Source: Nephrocerus scutellatus (Eukaryota > Arthropoda > Insecta > Diptera > Pipunculidae). From it: 64,000 nucleotides of DNA. Positions 38,077 to 46,495 of the stretch are shown here, piece after piece. The DNA is taken from assembly GCA_947095585.1 (NCBI GenBank), contig OX352766.1, forward strand, positions 22,186,939 to 22,250,938. The letters are read 5' to 3'. The first letter of the stretch is position 1. Every line of letters starts with the position of its first letter. The translations under genes and the position numbers were made by a program. A model generated the notes under the pieces. It saw only the letters and a program-made list of their open reading frames with translations, did no database searches and was not told the DNA's origin.

Positions 38077-38101
38077 TGGTTAATACCAACGTGGGGCTCG
38101 A
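38077..38101 (+). promoter_or_regulatory. Candidate primer binding site (tRNA-Lys type)
   Basis: TGG at 38077-38079 is followed, after six bases, by CCAACGTGGGGCTCGA (38086-38101). That is a 16-base match to the complement of the T-arm/acceptor part of tRNA-Lys(CUU), the primer used by Osvaldo-like elements and several retroviruses. The six bases between replace the expected three and form a small palindrome (CGTTGG..CCAACG). This is the only PBS-like site upstream of the outer gag on the plus strand. Confidence 0.5.
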
Positions 38102-38786
38102 GGGATATTGGCATCGCGCTAATGGTTTTGGGTTCCACAAACTATTTTCGCTTTAAAATTTTCCCTTATAGTTTAATATATATAGTTGTCTTTAGGATTT
38201 CATTTTTGCAACCGAGTGTGGGCAGCTAGACAGGCTCTTTAGGAATCGCAGGTAACTTGGCACCTTTGGCCGTGTTCCTGACCAAAATACTTGTCTGGCA
38301 AAAACCCTTAGGACCCTCCTATGGTACTCGGATTGTCCCACACCAGAATTCTTTTCTTCTTTCTATCTGGACCTCAGTCGTCTGATCAAGAAGGCCCCTC
38401 TCTTCCTTTTGGAATCGCATACCTTTTGCTAGAAGCGGAAGAGCTGACCAAAGAATCGGCGGGACTCTTGAAAGCTGATTATTCATAATTTCCCCTATTA
38501 GATTTCTCTTGTTCGATTTAATCACTTGGTAGATTATTGTTCGTCTTAAAGACGATCCCTCTTCTAGTTCTGGTTGAGGCCTTGGAACTAGGTCTTGCGG
38601 AATTTCGGGTTCTGATTTTTTTTTTTGGTTCCTGACCGCACAGCTGACGTTAAAGGCTACCTCACCATAGAACCCTTCTCTTATCGGCGGGTTTTTTTTT
38701 TCGTTGCAAGTAAGGGCGAATTGGATGTGCTTTTCATTGGATTTTCAGGCGTCTTGCCTGGGTGGTCGATCTGACCAGAAAACCAT
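38102..38786 (+). other. Outer element leader, part 1 (non-coding)
   Basis: Between the PBS candidate and the mdg1-like LTR. No supported coding frame; short poly-T runs near 38620 and 38690. Interpreted as 5' untranslated leader of the outer element. Confidence 0.45.
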
Positions 38787-39692
38787 TGTAAAGTTGGTCC
38801 CTTCCGAGGCCAACCTTGTGGTTTAGAGTTTGTATCAACCTTGATTCTTGACTGTGTTCGGCGTGTTGCCGTATAACCACTAACCCAAAAGCCGGAGCTC
38901 CTAAGGGCGTCAGTATCAGAACGATATGTTTACGAGGAAAAAATAAGACGACGAGGTTTTTACTTTCAACGTTCACTTTTTGGAAAATGAATGATTTTAT
39001 TTGATAATTTTTCCTTCTTTTATACCAATGTACTGATCGATTTTTGATCATACATCGACTCTGGAATGCCTACTCATCGATATTCATATTTTCCCTAGTA
39101 TTGCCTTATCAGCATAGTGCATGTTTGTATGTACGTAATTTATGACCGACCGCGTCAAGTGTTTTTGGGTTCGCTCGCCTATTCTGCTGTGTTGACATAT
39201 TTGTTTCCACAAGCGAACGACCTTATTATTTCATTACCATTTCCATGCGCCGCTTACTCAGCACATTGCATGGAAAGGGTAATTAACGTTCTAAGCGGTC
39301 GGCGCTCATTTGCTCATGATGCTTAGACTGCATATTTATTTTCATAGGCGAGCGACCGCTGGTCATAAATTATGCTATTGGAGATGTTTTATATTTTTTG
39401 TTCCCATGCACCGAGTGTGCTATTAAACAATACGTGTGGGTTTTGTTTGCTTTTGTTTTTCATGCACCATGTGTGCTGTTAACCAATACGTTGTATTGGT
39501 TTGTGTGTGCGTTTATTTTCGTGCACCGAGCGTGCTATTAATTAATGACTGCATATCTAAGATTTTTGTATTTTATTTTGAGAGGCACTAGAGTCGATGT
39601 AGGGTCAAAATTTTGTATGCTTAATTCAATTAAAATGTTGTATGCTTTAAGGCATAGTATTTATGTGGTCGCTGGTGCGATCCCTCACACCA
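38787..39692 (-). repeat. mdg1-like element, 3' LTR
   Basis: 906 bp; starts TGTAAAGTTGG and ends CTCACACCA on the plus strand. Same length as the right copy. Contains three spaced copies of TGCACCGAGTGTGCT-like sequence starting at 39407, 39463 and 39522, and dyad ACGTTGTATTGG-type sequence, probably U3/R regulatory repeats. Confidence 0.95.
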
Positions 39693-40434
39693 CCCTTCCA
39701 GGGGGAAAAAGGAGAAATCATGACATGTCTTGATTTCTTCTTTTCCGCGCCACTTCTACAATAAGGGATCTCAAAAGAATGTTTACAATGTTTTGGTATT
39801 ATTATATATAATTAAATTTTTTGTTATATCTCAAAAGAATATTTACAATGTAGTGTTTCAATGTTTTGATATTAATATTATAGATATAAATATGTTATGT
39901 TACCTACAAAAAGTTTTTTTTTTTTTGTTTTTTTTTTTTGTTTGTAGGATTCTTAAATGACTAATTTCTTTCTTCTTTTTTTTTCTCTTTTTTTTTTCTA
40001 TTAACGACTTGCTATTATTATTTTTTTTTTTTTTTTTTATAATTATTAGTTCGGTTTTTACTCATGTTGAATAATTTATTTGCTAAGGTTAATTACAATT
40101 TTGTTGTAAGATTTTGCTTTGCTTATTTTTGTTTACTACTGTTTACTATTAGGAAAAGAAAATGGTAATAATAATAATTATAATTTTTAAAGTAATTTGA
40201 TTTTTAAGGTTTCTCATTCCTATTCTGTTTACTTATTTCTGTTCTATTGATTATTCTTATTCCTAATACTTCCTAATGTTTATAATATTTATTCTGAAAA
40301 TACTTATTTCTATCCTATTCTATGGAGTATTCTTATTCCTAATACTTCTAATGTTTATAATATTTATTCTGAAAATACTTATTTCTATCCTATTCTATGG
40401 CATGCGCATGCTCTCTATTATTTAAAATTATATT
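39693..40434 (-). other. mdg1-like element, 3' untranslated region with 76-bp tandem duplication
   Basis: AT-rich, with long T runs. Two near-identical 76-bp copies start at 40252 and 40328 (TATTCTTATTCCTAATACTT). A short second repeat pair (TCTCAAAAGAAT) lies at about 39770 and 39830. Next to the LTR, the minus strand reads GGAAGGG before TGGTGTG, a short purine tract that may be the polypurine primer. No coding frame. Confidence 0.75.
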
Positions 40435-42222
40435 TTAGTCTAAACTGAATAAGAACTGTTTTAATATATACACATAAAATTTCTTCAATCGGTTTTTATG
40501 GACCTTCCTTTTCTTTCCCTCGTATTTTATTACGCAATTTACTCCTTCTTCAGATAACACTTCATATGGCCCTATGTAAATAGGATCCAGTTTTCTTCTA
40601 TTCTCATTTCTTAGCAAAACTAAACTACCTACTTCAAAACTAGTTTGTTTACTTCTAGCCTTCCTATCGTAGTCAGTTTTCCTATCGTTTTTTCTGTCTA
40701 GAAGTGTATCTCTTGTATCTCTATGAGCTATTTGTAACTTTTCTCTTAAGTCAATTACGTAATCTTCGTAGTTGTATCTTGGTTCTACATGTCTTGTTAA
40801 GTTTGAAGGTAATGTACATCGTCGACCGAATACTAATTCAAATGGTGTATAGCCTGTTTCCGTATGTACTGTGGTGTTGTAGCAAAATACGTAATACGGT
40901 AACCAAGTACACCAGTCTGTATGTTTATCGGATACATAGCTCCTGAGGTATGCTCCGAGAACTTTATGGGAATTTTCTAACGTTCCTATACTTTCGTGAT
41001 GGTAGGCTGTAGATTGCAATTGTTCTATTTTCAATAATTTGCACAAATCCTTAAAGATTTTGTTTATAAATTCTGTTCCTTGATCAGAGGCTACAGTTTT
41101 TGGAACTCCATATCTAAGGATGAAACATTCTACTAGACCTTTGGCTACTGTACCAGCTTCCTTATTTCGGATTGGAATAGCTTCCGTGAATTTGGTCAGT
41201 TCGTCTTGTAAAGTCAGTACGTACCTATATCCATTCACCGATTCGTCTAGAGGACCTACTAAGTCCAAAAATATTTTGTCAAAACTTGATTCTGCAGTTG
41301 ATGTTATTTCAATTGGTTGTTTCTTGGGTGTAATATGTTTATTCTTTTGACATATTGTGCAATGCTTTACGTATGTAGCTATGTCGTTCTGCATTCCTGT
41401 CCAGAAGTATTTCTGTTTAATCGTTTTCATCATGCGGTTTATTCCTGCATGTCCACTTGTTGGTAATATATGATAATCGTTGAGCAATATTTTCTTTTTA
41501 TGAGGATCTGTAATTTCTATACATTTATCTATTAGGTGCACCTTTACATTACTTTTCTTAAACATATCTCCTAAGATTTTTTGCAACTCGCGAATATTGT
41601 ATTCTCGACGGCCGTCTTCGAGTTTCTTAATTTCTTCTTTTGTAATGTATAATTTATTAATTGATAATGGTCCGCAGATGCGATGCACGTCCCTCGACAA
41701 CAAATCGCAAAATGATGTCGATCGGGCTGTAGTGCCATCCTTGTCCCTTCTTAGGAGTATACAATTCTTCACTGGGACGTATGCCAAAACTTTGTTGGGT
41801 CCTAGGATTATATCTATATCTTTTATCTGATATTCCTTGTCCTCGAAACTGTTACATATTTTTAGCTCAGTTATTTTATTTCCATGCTCTGGTGGCTTGA
41901 GTAGCTCTGTAATTACACGATTATTTTCTTCTGCTTCGGTTTCCTGTCTGTCGGTTATATTTTTCTGTATTGATTTCTCTGCTTGTGTTTTAGATCTTGT
42001 TATGACACATACGTGTAGTTCTTTAAGTTGGTCAGAATCCCATTTAATGCGACTTAAAGCGTCAGCTGTGCAATTATCTTTTCCGGGTGTATATTCAATG
42101 TGAAAATTATATTCTTCTAGTAGCAGTCTGAATTTTGTTAATCTACTTGAGGGTTCCTTAAGGGAAAAAAGGTAAACTAATGGTCTATGGTCTGTTATAA
42201 TTTTGAATTTTCTTCCAAACAA
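40435..42222 (-). CDS. pol: mdg1-like pol: RNase H end and integrase
   Basis: 595-residue open frame. It begins inside RNase H (ITDHRPLVYLF near residue 9, then DALSRI). After a variable linker come the HHCC zinc-binding domain (H-x-GINR...C-TICQK, about residues 275-320) and the DDE catalytic core: FLDLVGP, VASDQGTEF and GTLENSH. It ends with a typical GPFE/VLGR-like C-terminal segment. Integrase inserts element cDNA into the genome. All three acidic catalytic residues are present. The start codon is not native: the frame continues pol from the right across a single-base frameshift at about 42265. The frame ends at 40435, with no env after it. Confidence 0.92.
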   Translation of the reverse strand: MFGRKFKIITDHRPLVYLFSLKEPSSRLTKFRLLLEEYNFHIEYTPGKDNCTADALSRIKWDSDQLKELHVCVITRSKTQAEKSIQKNITDRQETEAEENNRVITELLKPPEHGNKITELKICNSFEDKEYQIKDIDIILGPNKVLAYVPVKNCILLRRDKDGTTARSTSFCDLLSRDVHRICGPLSINKLYITKEEIKKLEDGRREYNIRELQKILGDMFKKSNVKVHLIDKCIEITDPHKKKILLNDYHILPTSGHAGINRMMKTIKQKYFWTGMQNDIATYVKHCTICQKNKHITPKKQPIEITSTAESSFDKIFLDLVGPLDESVNGYRYVLTLQDELTKFTEAIPIRNKEAGTVAKGLVECFILRYGVPKTVASDQGTEFINKIFKDLCKLLKIEQLQSTAYHHESIGTLENSHKVLGAYLRSYVSDKHTDWCTWLPYYVFCYNTTVHTETGYTPFELVFGRRCTLPSNLTRHVEPRYNYEDYVIDLREKLQIAHRDTRDTLLDRKNDRKTDYDRKARSKQTSFEVGSLVLLRNENRRKLDPIYIGPYEVLSEEGVNCVIKYEGKKRKVHKNRLKKFYVYILKQFLFSLD

Positions 42223-42251
42223 ATATGGTCGGTAGTGTTTTATCGCCCATA

Positions 42252-42977
42252 CTATTGCCAGTAATTCTTTTCTATAGTGCTATAATTCTTCTCGGCGCTA
42301 TTCAGAGTTTTACTCGCATAAGCAATAGGTTTGTCATCGAAATTGGACAATACTGCCCCTAGTGCAAAACCTGAGGCGTCTGTCCGTAAAATGAATTCTT
42401 TGTCGAAATTTGGGAATTGTAAAATTTGGGGACTAGTAAGGATTGTTTTAAAAAGTTGAAAAGATTTGTTACAGTTTTGGTCAAAATTGAATTCTACGTT
42501 TTTCCTAAGTAATTTGTTGATGGCTATTGTAGCAAAGTTTGGAATAAATTTACGGTAGTAATTAGCAAATGCTACGAATCTTCTTACATCGTCTGCATTT
42601 GTTGTGGTAGGATAATTGCTTATTGCTGCAGATTTTGTCGGATCTGGGTGAATTCCCTTTTCGGAAATAATGTGCCCTAGATACAATACTTCTTTTCGTA
42701 GGAATGCACACTTTCTTGGATGAATTTTTAGGTTTACTTCCCTAAGTCGTTTGAACACGTCTATCAGATTTTTGTTATGATCTATCAAGTTCTTACCAAA
42801 CACTATTAAGTCATCAAGGTAAACGAAACAGCGTGAGTACGTAAGTCCCGCCATCGCTATAGACATCATTCTCGAGAATTTGCTTGGTGAGATTTTTAGT
42901 CCCATTGGTAGTCGTTTTAGCTGATAGTGACCGTCCTCCGTTGATAATGCTGTCATAGGTCTACTTTTTGGTTCCAA
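42252..42977 (-). pseudogene. pol: mdg1-like pol: RT palm C-terminal part and RNase H start
   Basis: Starts with SRPMTALSTEDGHYQLKRLP and MGLKISPSKFSRMM, then CFVYLDDLIVFGKN with the catalytic YLDD, LYLGHIIS, the NYYRKFIPNF connection block and the RNase H start LRTDASGFALGAVLS. Sequence normally between the fingers and this point (the DYRKLN block and the first catalytic Asp block, D-x-SGYHQI) is missing at the junction near 42970, so RT cannot be active. The frame ends at 42252 by a single-base shift within the RNase H domain. Confidence 0.88.
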
Positions 42978-43584
42978 TTCGGAATTTTTGCTGATTGGTA
43001 ACGGGATCTCTCTTTTTTGGTACTACGAGTATGGGAGAGTTCCAAGCGGATACTGATGGTTCTATTATGTCATTTTCTAGCATGTTGTCGATTTCGTTTT
43101 TTATATCCTGTTTTTGTGTATGTGGTAATCGGTAGGGTTTGGTATATTTTAGGGTCGCTCCCTCTTTTAGTGTTATATCTGCTTGTCCTATGTGAGTGTA
43201 AGTTAACTTGTCTCCTTTCAAGTGAAAAATATCGTGGAATTTTTTGCATATTGACTCGATTTCAGTTCTCTCTTCGTTATTCAGTGTATCGAAATTAATT
43301 TCGCTTAGTAACTTCTTTATTCTCGTGCTTGGTACAGCGTCTTCCCTTTTGTACTGTAAGACGAAATGCTCGGATGTTGGGAATGATATTGGTTCTGCCC
43401 ATTTAAGGTTTACAGCAGTTTCGCGAGTGTTGAGAATTTTGATTGGGAATTTTCCTTGTATGGCTGTAGATATGGATCCAGCCATGTAAACACCTTTGCA
43501 CAATTCCTGAGGATAGAATATTCTGGAATCTATATGCTTTGCATTCACCCAATATGTAGCTTCATATCGATATATGTTGTACAT
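42961..43584 (-). pseudogene. pol: mdg1-like pol: protease-RT linker and RT fingers
   Basis: 207-residue frame with linker sequence (VYMAGSIS, PIKILNTRE), then LKYTKPYRLPHTQKQDI, MLENDIIEPSVSAWNSPI and LVVPKKRD, the first RT blocks of Ty3/gypsy elements. It breaks off after QQKFRI at the internal RT deletion. Its ATG (43584) is not a native start; the preceding protease is in a different frame. Confidence 0.85.
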
Positions 43585-44020
43585 ATATCGGTACCGAAAG
43601 TTGTCTGTTATTAATTTTGAAATTTAAATGTAAGGTTTCTAGATCGATTACCGCACCAAACTCCATTAGGAAGTTTGATCCAATAATACCATCGACGGGT
43701 ATCGGGAAAGAATCGGGTACTACATGGAATTCGTATGGAATGCTGTTTTTCCCGAAATGTAAGGTGCTAGTACAGGTGCCCTTTGAACGTAGATTCCCAG
43801 CTATACCTATAATGTTTGTACTAAAGCTTTCTTCTATTGGTATAATTCCCTCAACTACGGAACTTTTTATAACGCAAATGGATGCTCCGGTGTCTAGTAA
43901 GCATCGTATAACTTTGTTATTGTTGGTTTTTAATTGTACGTAAAGGCCGTTTTCTATCCCCGTCGTATATATGGTACTTGGTATGTCGGGATTTATAGAC
44001 TCCCCTCCGATGGGTCGGCT
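43562..44020 (-). CDS. pol: mdg1-like aspartic protease (start of pol)
   Basis: Too broken up to show as one long frame with an ATG, but the minus-strand frame read from about 44020 to a TGA at 43562 contains CLLDTGASICVIKSS, the retroviral aspartic protease active site (Asp codon at 43892-43894), and later DGIIGSNFL, the conserved flap/C-terminal block. The frame overlaps the gag end and is -1 relative to it, fitting programmed -1 frameshifting. A further frame change near 43590 separates it from the RT part. Confidence 0.85.
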   Translation of the reverse strand, partial: SRPIGGESINPDIPSTIYTTGIENGLYVQLKTNNNKVIRCLLDTGASICVIKSSVVEGIIPIEESFSTNIIGIAGNLRSKGTCTSTLHFGKNSIPYEFHVVPDSFPIPVDGIIGSNFLMEFGAVIDLETLHLNFKINNRQLSVPIYVQHISI

Positions 44021-45393
44021 GTCCCCTCGGTGGGTTGTTCGTTTCCCAATACTCTTACCCTCTGGTTGTTAGATGGATTACCATTGGTTGCCCTACTATT
44101 ATTATTATTATTATTAATATTTCTATTCGGGACGTAGTTTCTATTATCGTCATTCTGGCGGTAGTCGTTATTCTGGCGGTAGTTGTTATTCTGGTAGCTC
44201 GCTCTATAGCGGTTATCAGAATTGTTGTGTGGAATGACTCTGTTATCGTTATTGTAGTTGTAACCGTTGGTCATGTTATTGTCGTACCGTCCTCTAAAGT
44301 TTTGCCCTCTAATATTTTGCTCTCTAAAGTTTTGTCCTCTAAAGTTGTGTCCTCTAAAGTTTTGCCCTCTAAAGTTTTGTCCTCTAAAGTTTTGTCCTCT
44401 AAAGTTTTGTCCTCTAAAGTTGTTTCCTCTAAAGTTCTGGTCTCTAAAGCTCTGTTCCCTAAAGTTCTGTCCTCTAACGTTCTGGTTGTAGTTGAGATAG
44501 CTAATCGATGAATTTGTTGACCCTTGGTCTATTTCCAGCAGGTGCTGTGCTGCTTCTTGAAAAGTCGTGTGTCTGGCGCTGTCGAGTATAATACGTAGTC
44601 TGTCATTCACCCCCTTTTTTAGGAAAGCTAATCCCCTACGATCATTGGCTGTGGTTAATGTTGCTCGGGTGCTTTCACCATGGCAAGCTACCTCCAGCTC
44701 TGTCATTTTAGTTACTAATGTCTCGATGTCCGTTACGAATTCTCTTATAGGTCGATTTCCCTGATGTGTCCTACTAAGTTTTGTTTGTATTAGTTCAATG
44801 GTTTCTTTAGGTCCGCATTTTTCTGTTAGGTATTTTTTTAATTGTGCAAAATCTTCTGGTTTCTGACTTCCCAACTCGGTGAGTGCCCTACCTTGAATTT
44901 TGCATTTAAGTAAGAATTTTATTAGGGTTTGTTTTGCGGTCGGGGAGAGTGTATCGTAATAAAACTCAATACTGTTTAAAAAATCCCTGATGTTTTCTAG
45001 TCTTTTACCCTCTTCCTCACATGTAAGGGTTGGTAGCTTCTGAGCGAAGCTGAAACTAAATTCGTCCGTCATTTTATCTACGTCTGCTATTGTTTCATTT
45101 GGTGCACGTTCTGTCTCTTTTGTTACTTCGTCCTGTATTATACTTTTTTCAATTCTATCTATTGCTTCTATCTTATAACTGTGTAGTTTTTTATATAGTA
45201 TATTGAGTTCTTTTTTTTCCGGTATGGTTTCTTCTAGGAGTTTTGCTATAATTTGTGCCTGTCTAAAAATTGCATGAACTTGTTCTAACTTCTTTTCTCC
45301 TGATTCCCTCGTTTTTTTTCTATTTGGTCCGTCCTTCCTTAGATTTTTTACGATAGCATAAAGATCTTCTACCAAAGAACCGAGCTCTTCCAT
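43993..45393 (-). CDS. gag: mdg1-like Gag with pentapeptide NFRGQ repeats and no zinc knuckle
   Basis: 466 residues. N-terminal coiled-coil-like region (residues 1-110), then a capsid-like domain with FLLKCKIQGRALTELG, YLTEKCGPKETIELIQTKL, GNRPIREFVTDIETL and FLKKGVNDRLRI. From about residue 300, 13 copies of a QNFRG-type pentapeptide, then an Asn/Tyr/Arg-rich tail. No CCHC motif; the Arg/Gly/Phe repeats probably bind RNA instead. The coding DNA of the repeats is a 15-bp minisatellite (44280-44490). Starts 31 nt after the preceding small ORF. Intact. Gag assembles particles and packages RNA. Confidence 0.92.
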   Translation of the reverse strand: MEELGSLVEDLYAIVKNLRKDGPNRKKTRESGEKKLEQVHAIFRQAQIIAKLLEETIPEKKELNILYKKLHSYKIEAIDRIEKSIIQDEVTKETERAPNETIADVDKMTDEFSFSFAQKLPTLTCEEEGKRLENIRDFLNSIEFYYDTLSPTAKQTLIKFLLKCKIQGRALTELGSQKPEDFAQLKKYLTEKCGPKETIELIQTKLSRTHQGNRPIREFVTDIETLVTKMTELEVACHGESTRATLTTANDRRGLAFLKKGVNDRLRIILDSARHTTFQEAAQHLLEIDQGSTNSSISYLNYNQNVRGQNFREQSFRDQNFRGNNFRGQNFRGQNFRGQNFRGQNFRGHNFRGQNFREQNIRGQNFRGRYDNNMTNGYNYNNDNRVIPHNNSDNRYRASYQNNNYRQNNDYRQNDDNRNYVPNRNINNNNNNSRATNGNPSNNQRVRVLGNEQPTEGTADPSEGSL

Positions 45394-45424
45394 GAGAAGT
45401 TGTGTTATTCAATTCAAATAATTA

Positions 45425-45658
45425 CTATACTGATAACCTTCTTCCTATTACATTATGTTTTATGATTTCTTTTTTTATAACTTTGTTTACCTTCCTGCTA
45501 AGTATTTTACGGATATAGTTAAATCCTATAATTATGATTAGTATTAATATAATTGTGACTATGTCTATGCCATAGTTCATATTGTCATAACTCTTATTGG
45601 TCTGAGGTCCATTGTTATTTACCATGACCTCTTCAACCTTTGACTGGGTTTTTCCCAT
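45425..45658 (-). CDS. Small membrane ORF upstream of gag (77 aa), possible N-myristoylation
   Basis: Begins MGKTQSK, which fits the N-myristoylation consensus (Gly2, Ser/Thr6, Lys7 nearby). A polar segment with many Asn follows, then one hydrophobic helix of about 20 residues (IDIVTIILILIIIIGFNYI) and a strongly basic tail (RKILSRKVNKVIKKE). Together these suggest a small single-pass or lipid-anchored membrane protein. It lies between the 52-residue ORF and gag, 31 nt before the gag ATG. Function unknown. It might target Gag to membranes, but that is only inference. Confidence 0.7.
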   Translation of the reverse strand: MGKTQSKVEEVMVNNNGPQTNKSYDNMNYGIDIVTIILILIIIIGFNYIRKILSRKVNKVIKKEIIKHNVIGRRLSV

Positions 45659-45823
45659 TTTCGTAAAAATTTGTAATTACTAAAAAAATATTATAAAATA
45701 TTATATAGAGAATTTTATTTTCTTGATTATTATTTATATTACTATATATTATTAGGAATTATATTTAAAAAAAAAATTTATATTTGAAAAATAATCATAG
45801 ATATTAGTCTTATTTATTATCGA

Positions 45824-45982
45824 TTACTCGTCATCGTCCATCTTCCAGTTGTCGATGAGTTTGAATATCTCAATTAGATGTGGGAACCGGTCCACTTCTG
45901 CATTTATTAGTCTTGTTTTGTACTGCCGAATGACGTCCTCCAGAATGAATTCGTCCGTGTTTCTGTCACTGTCGTTGTCCAT
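45824..45982 (-). CDS. Small acidic ORF in element leader (52 aa)
   Basis: ATG at 45982-45980 (minus strand), TAA at 45826-45824. The peptide starts MDNDSDRNTDEF, contains LEDVIRQYKTRL and HLIEIFKLIDNWK, and ends in DDDE. Acidic, helix-rich, no cysteine. It begins 15 nt after the stop of the 143-residue ORF. The close packing of the three leader ORFs and their orientation with gag argue that it is real. Function unknown. Confidence 0.6.
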   Translation of the reverse strand: MDNDSDRNTDEFILEDVIRQYKTRLINAEVDRFPHLIEIFKLIDNWKMDDDE

Positions 45983-45996
45983 TTGTGTCGAAATTT

Positions 45997-46428
45997 TTAG
46001 TTTCTCCTGGCTCTGCTTACGGTGTCGTTGAATAGCTTGTCGAACGCCTGTTTCTCGGCTAGATTCTTTTTCTTCTTGTCCTTCCTTCTGTTGCGGATGG
46101 CGTTTTTCAAGTCCTTCAGTTGCTGTAAAAATTCTTTCCTCGTCTCCTTCGACTGGTTTGGAATGCTTGCCAGTCTTCGCAGTTCAACGAGTTGTTGCTT
46201 TTGCTGTACTCGTATGCCTCCTCGTTTTTTTCCTGGTGATGGTGCAGTATGGTCTTTGACTACTGGCTTCTTCAATTTCTGTCGTCGTCTGTACTCCTCT
46301 ATTGACAGTGGCTTTGGTCCCACCTGGTCCTGTTCCAGTGGAACCTCGGGCTGGAGCAGGGCTTGTGCTTCCCTGATGTAATCGGCTGCAAGTGCAAGTT
46401 TCTCTTGCTGTCGTTCGTTGGACGACAT
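45997..46428 (-). CDS. Leader ORF 1 of mdg1-like element (143 aa, basic)
   Basis: First open frame of the element, starting 67 nt inside the 5' LTR. Starts MSSNERQQEKLALAADYI; contains LSIEEYRRRQKLKKP, then two basic, coiled-coil-prone blocks (QQKQQLVELRRL and NAIRNRRKDKKKK). Highly charged, with a C-terminal Lys/Arg cluster that suggests nucleic-acid binding or nuclear localisation. mdg1/412-type elements are known to carry small ORFs before gag, and I take this as one of them, from memory and without alignment. Intact. Confidence 0.75.
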   Translation of the reverse strand: MSSNERQQEKLALAADYIREAQALLQPEVPLEQDQVGPKPLSIEEYRRRQKLKKPVVKDHTAPSPGKKRGGIRVQQKQQLVELRRLASIPNQSKETRKEFLQQLKDLKNAIRNRRKDKKKKNLAEKQAFDKLFNDTVSRARRN

Positions 46429-46477
46429 GTACGATGATTTATAAGTGTTTAGAAAAATTATTTTAGTATTAAGCCAG

Positions 46478-46495
46478 AATTTGGCAGGATCGCCA
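46478..46495 (-). promoter_or_regulatory. Primer binding site of mdg1-like element
   Basis: Directly inside the 5' LTR, the minus strand reads TGGCGATCCTGCCAAATT. It begins with TGG, complementary to a tRNA CCA end. The priming tRNA is not identified; the first bases resemble the tRNA-Arg sites of related elements. Confidence 0.6.

Noticed and set aside
39117..39733. 69- and 62-residue plus-strand frames in the mdg1-like LTR (repeated at 46826-47457)
   Set aside because: They lie in the LTR and are repeated simply because the LTR is repeated; no domain and opposite to the element's coding strand.
44035..44511. 158- and 74-residue plus-strand frames (repeated Val/Leu/Ser or CPLKF words)
   Set aside because: Antisense shadow of the NFRGQ repeat of Gag on the minus strand.
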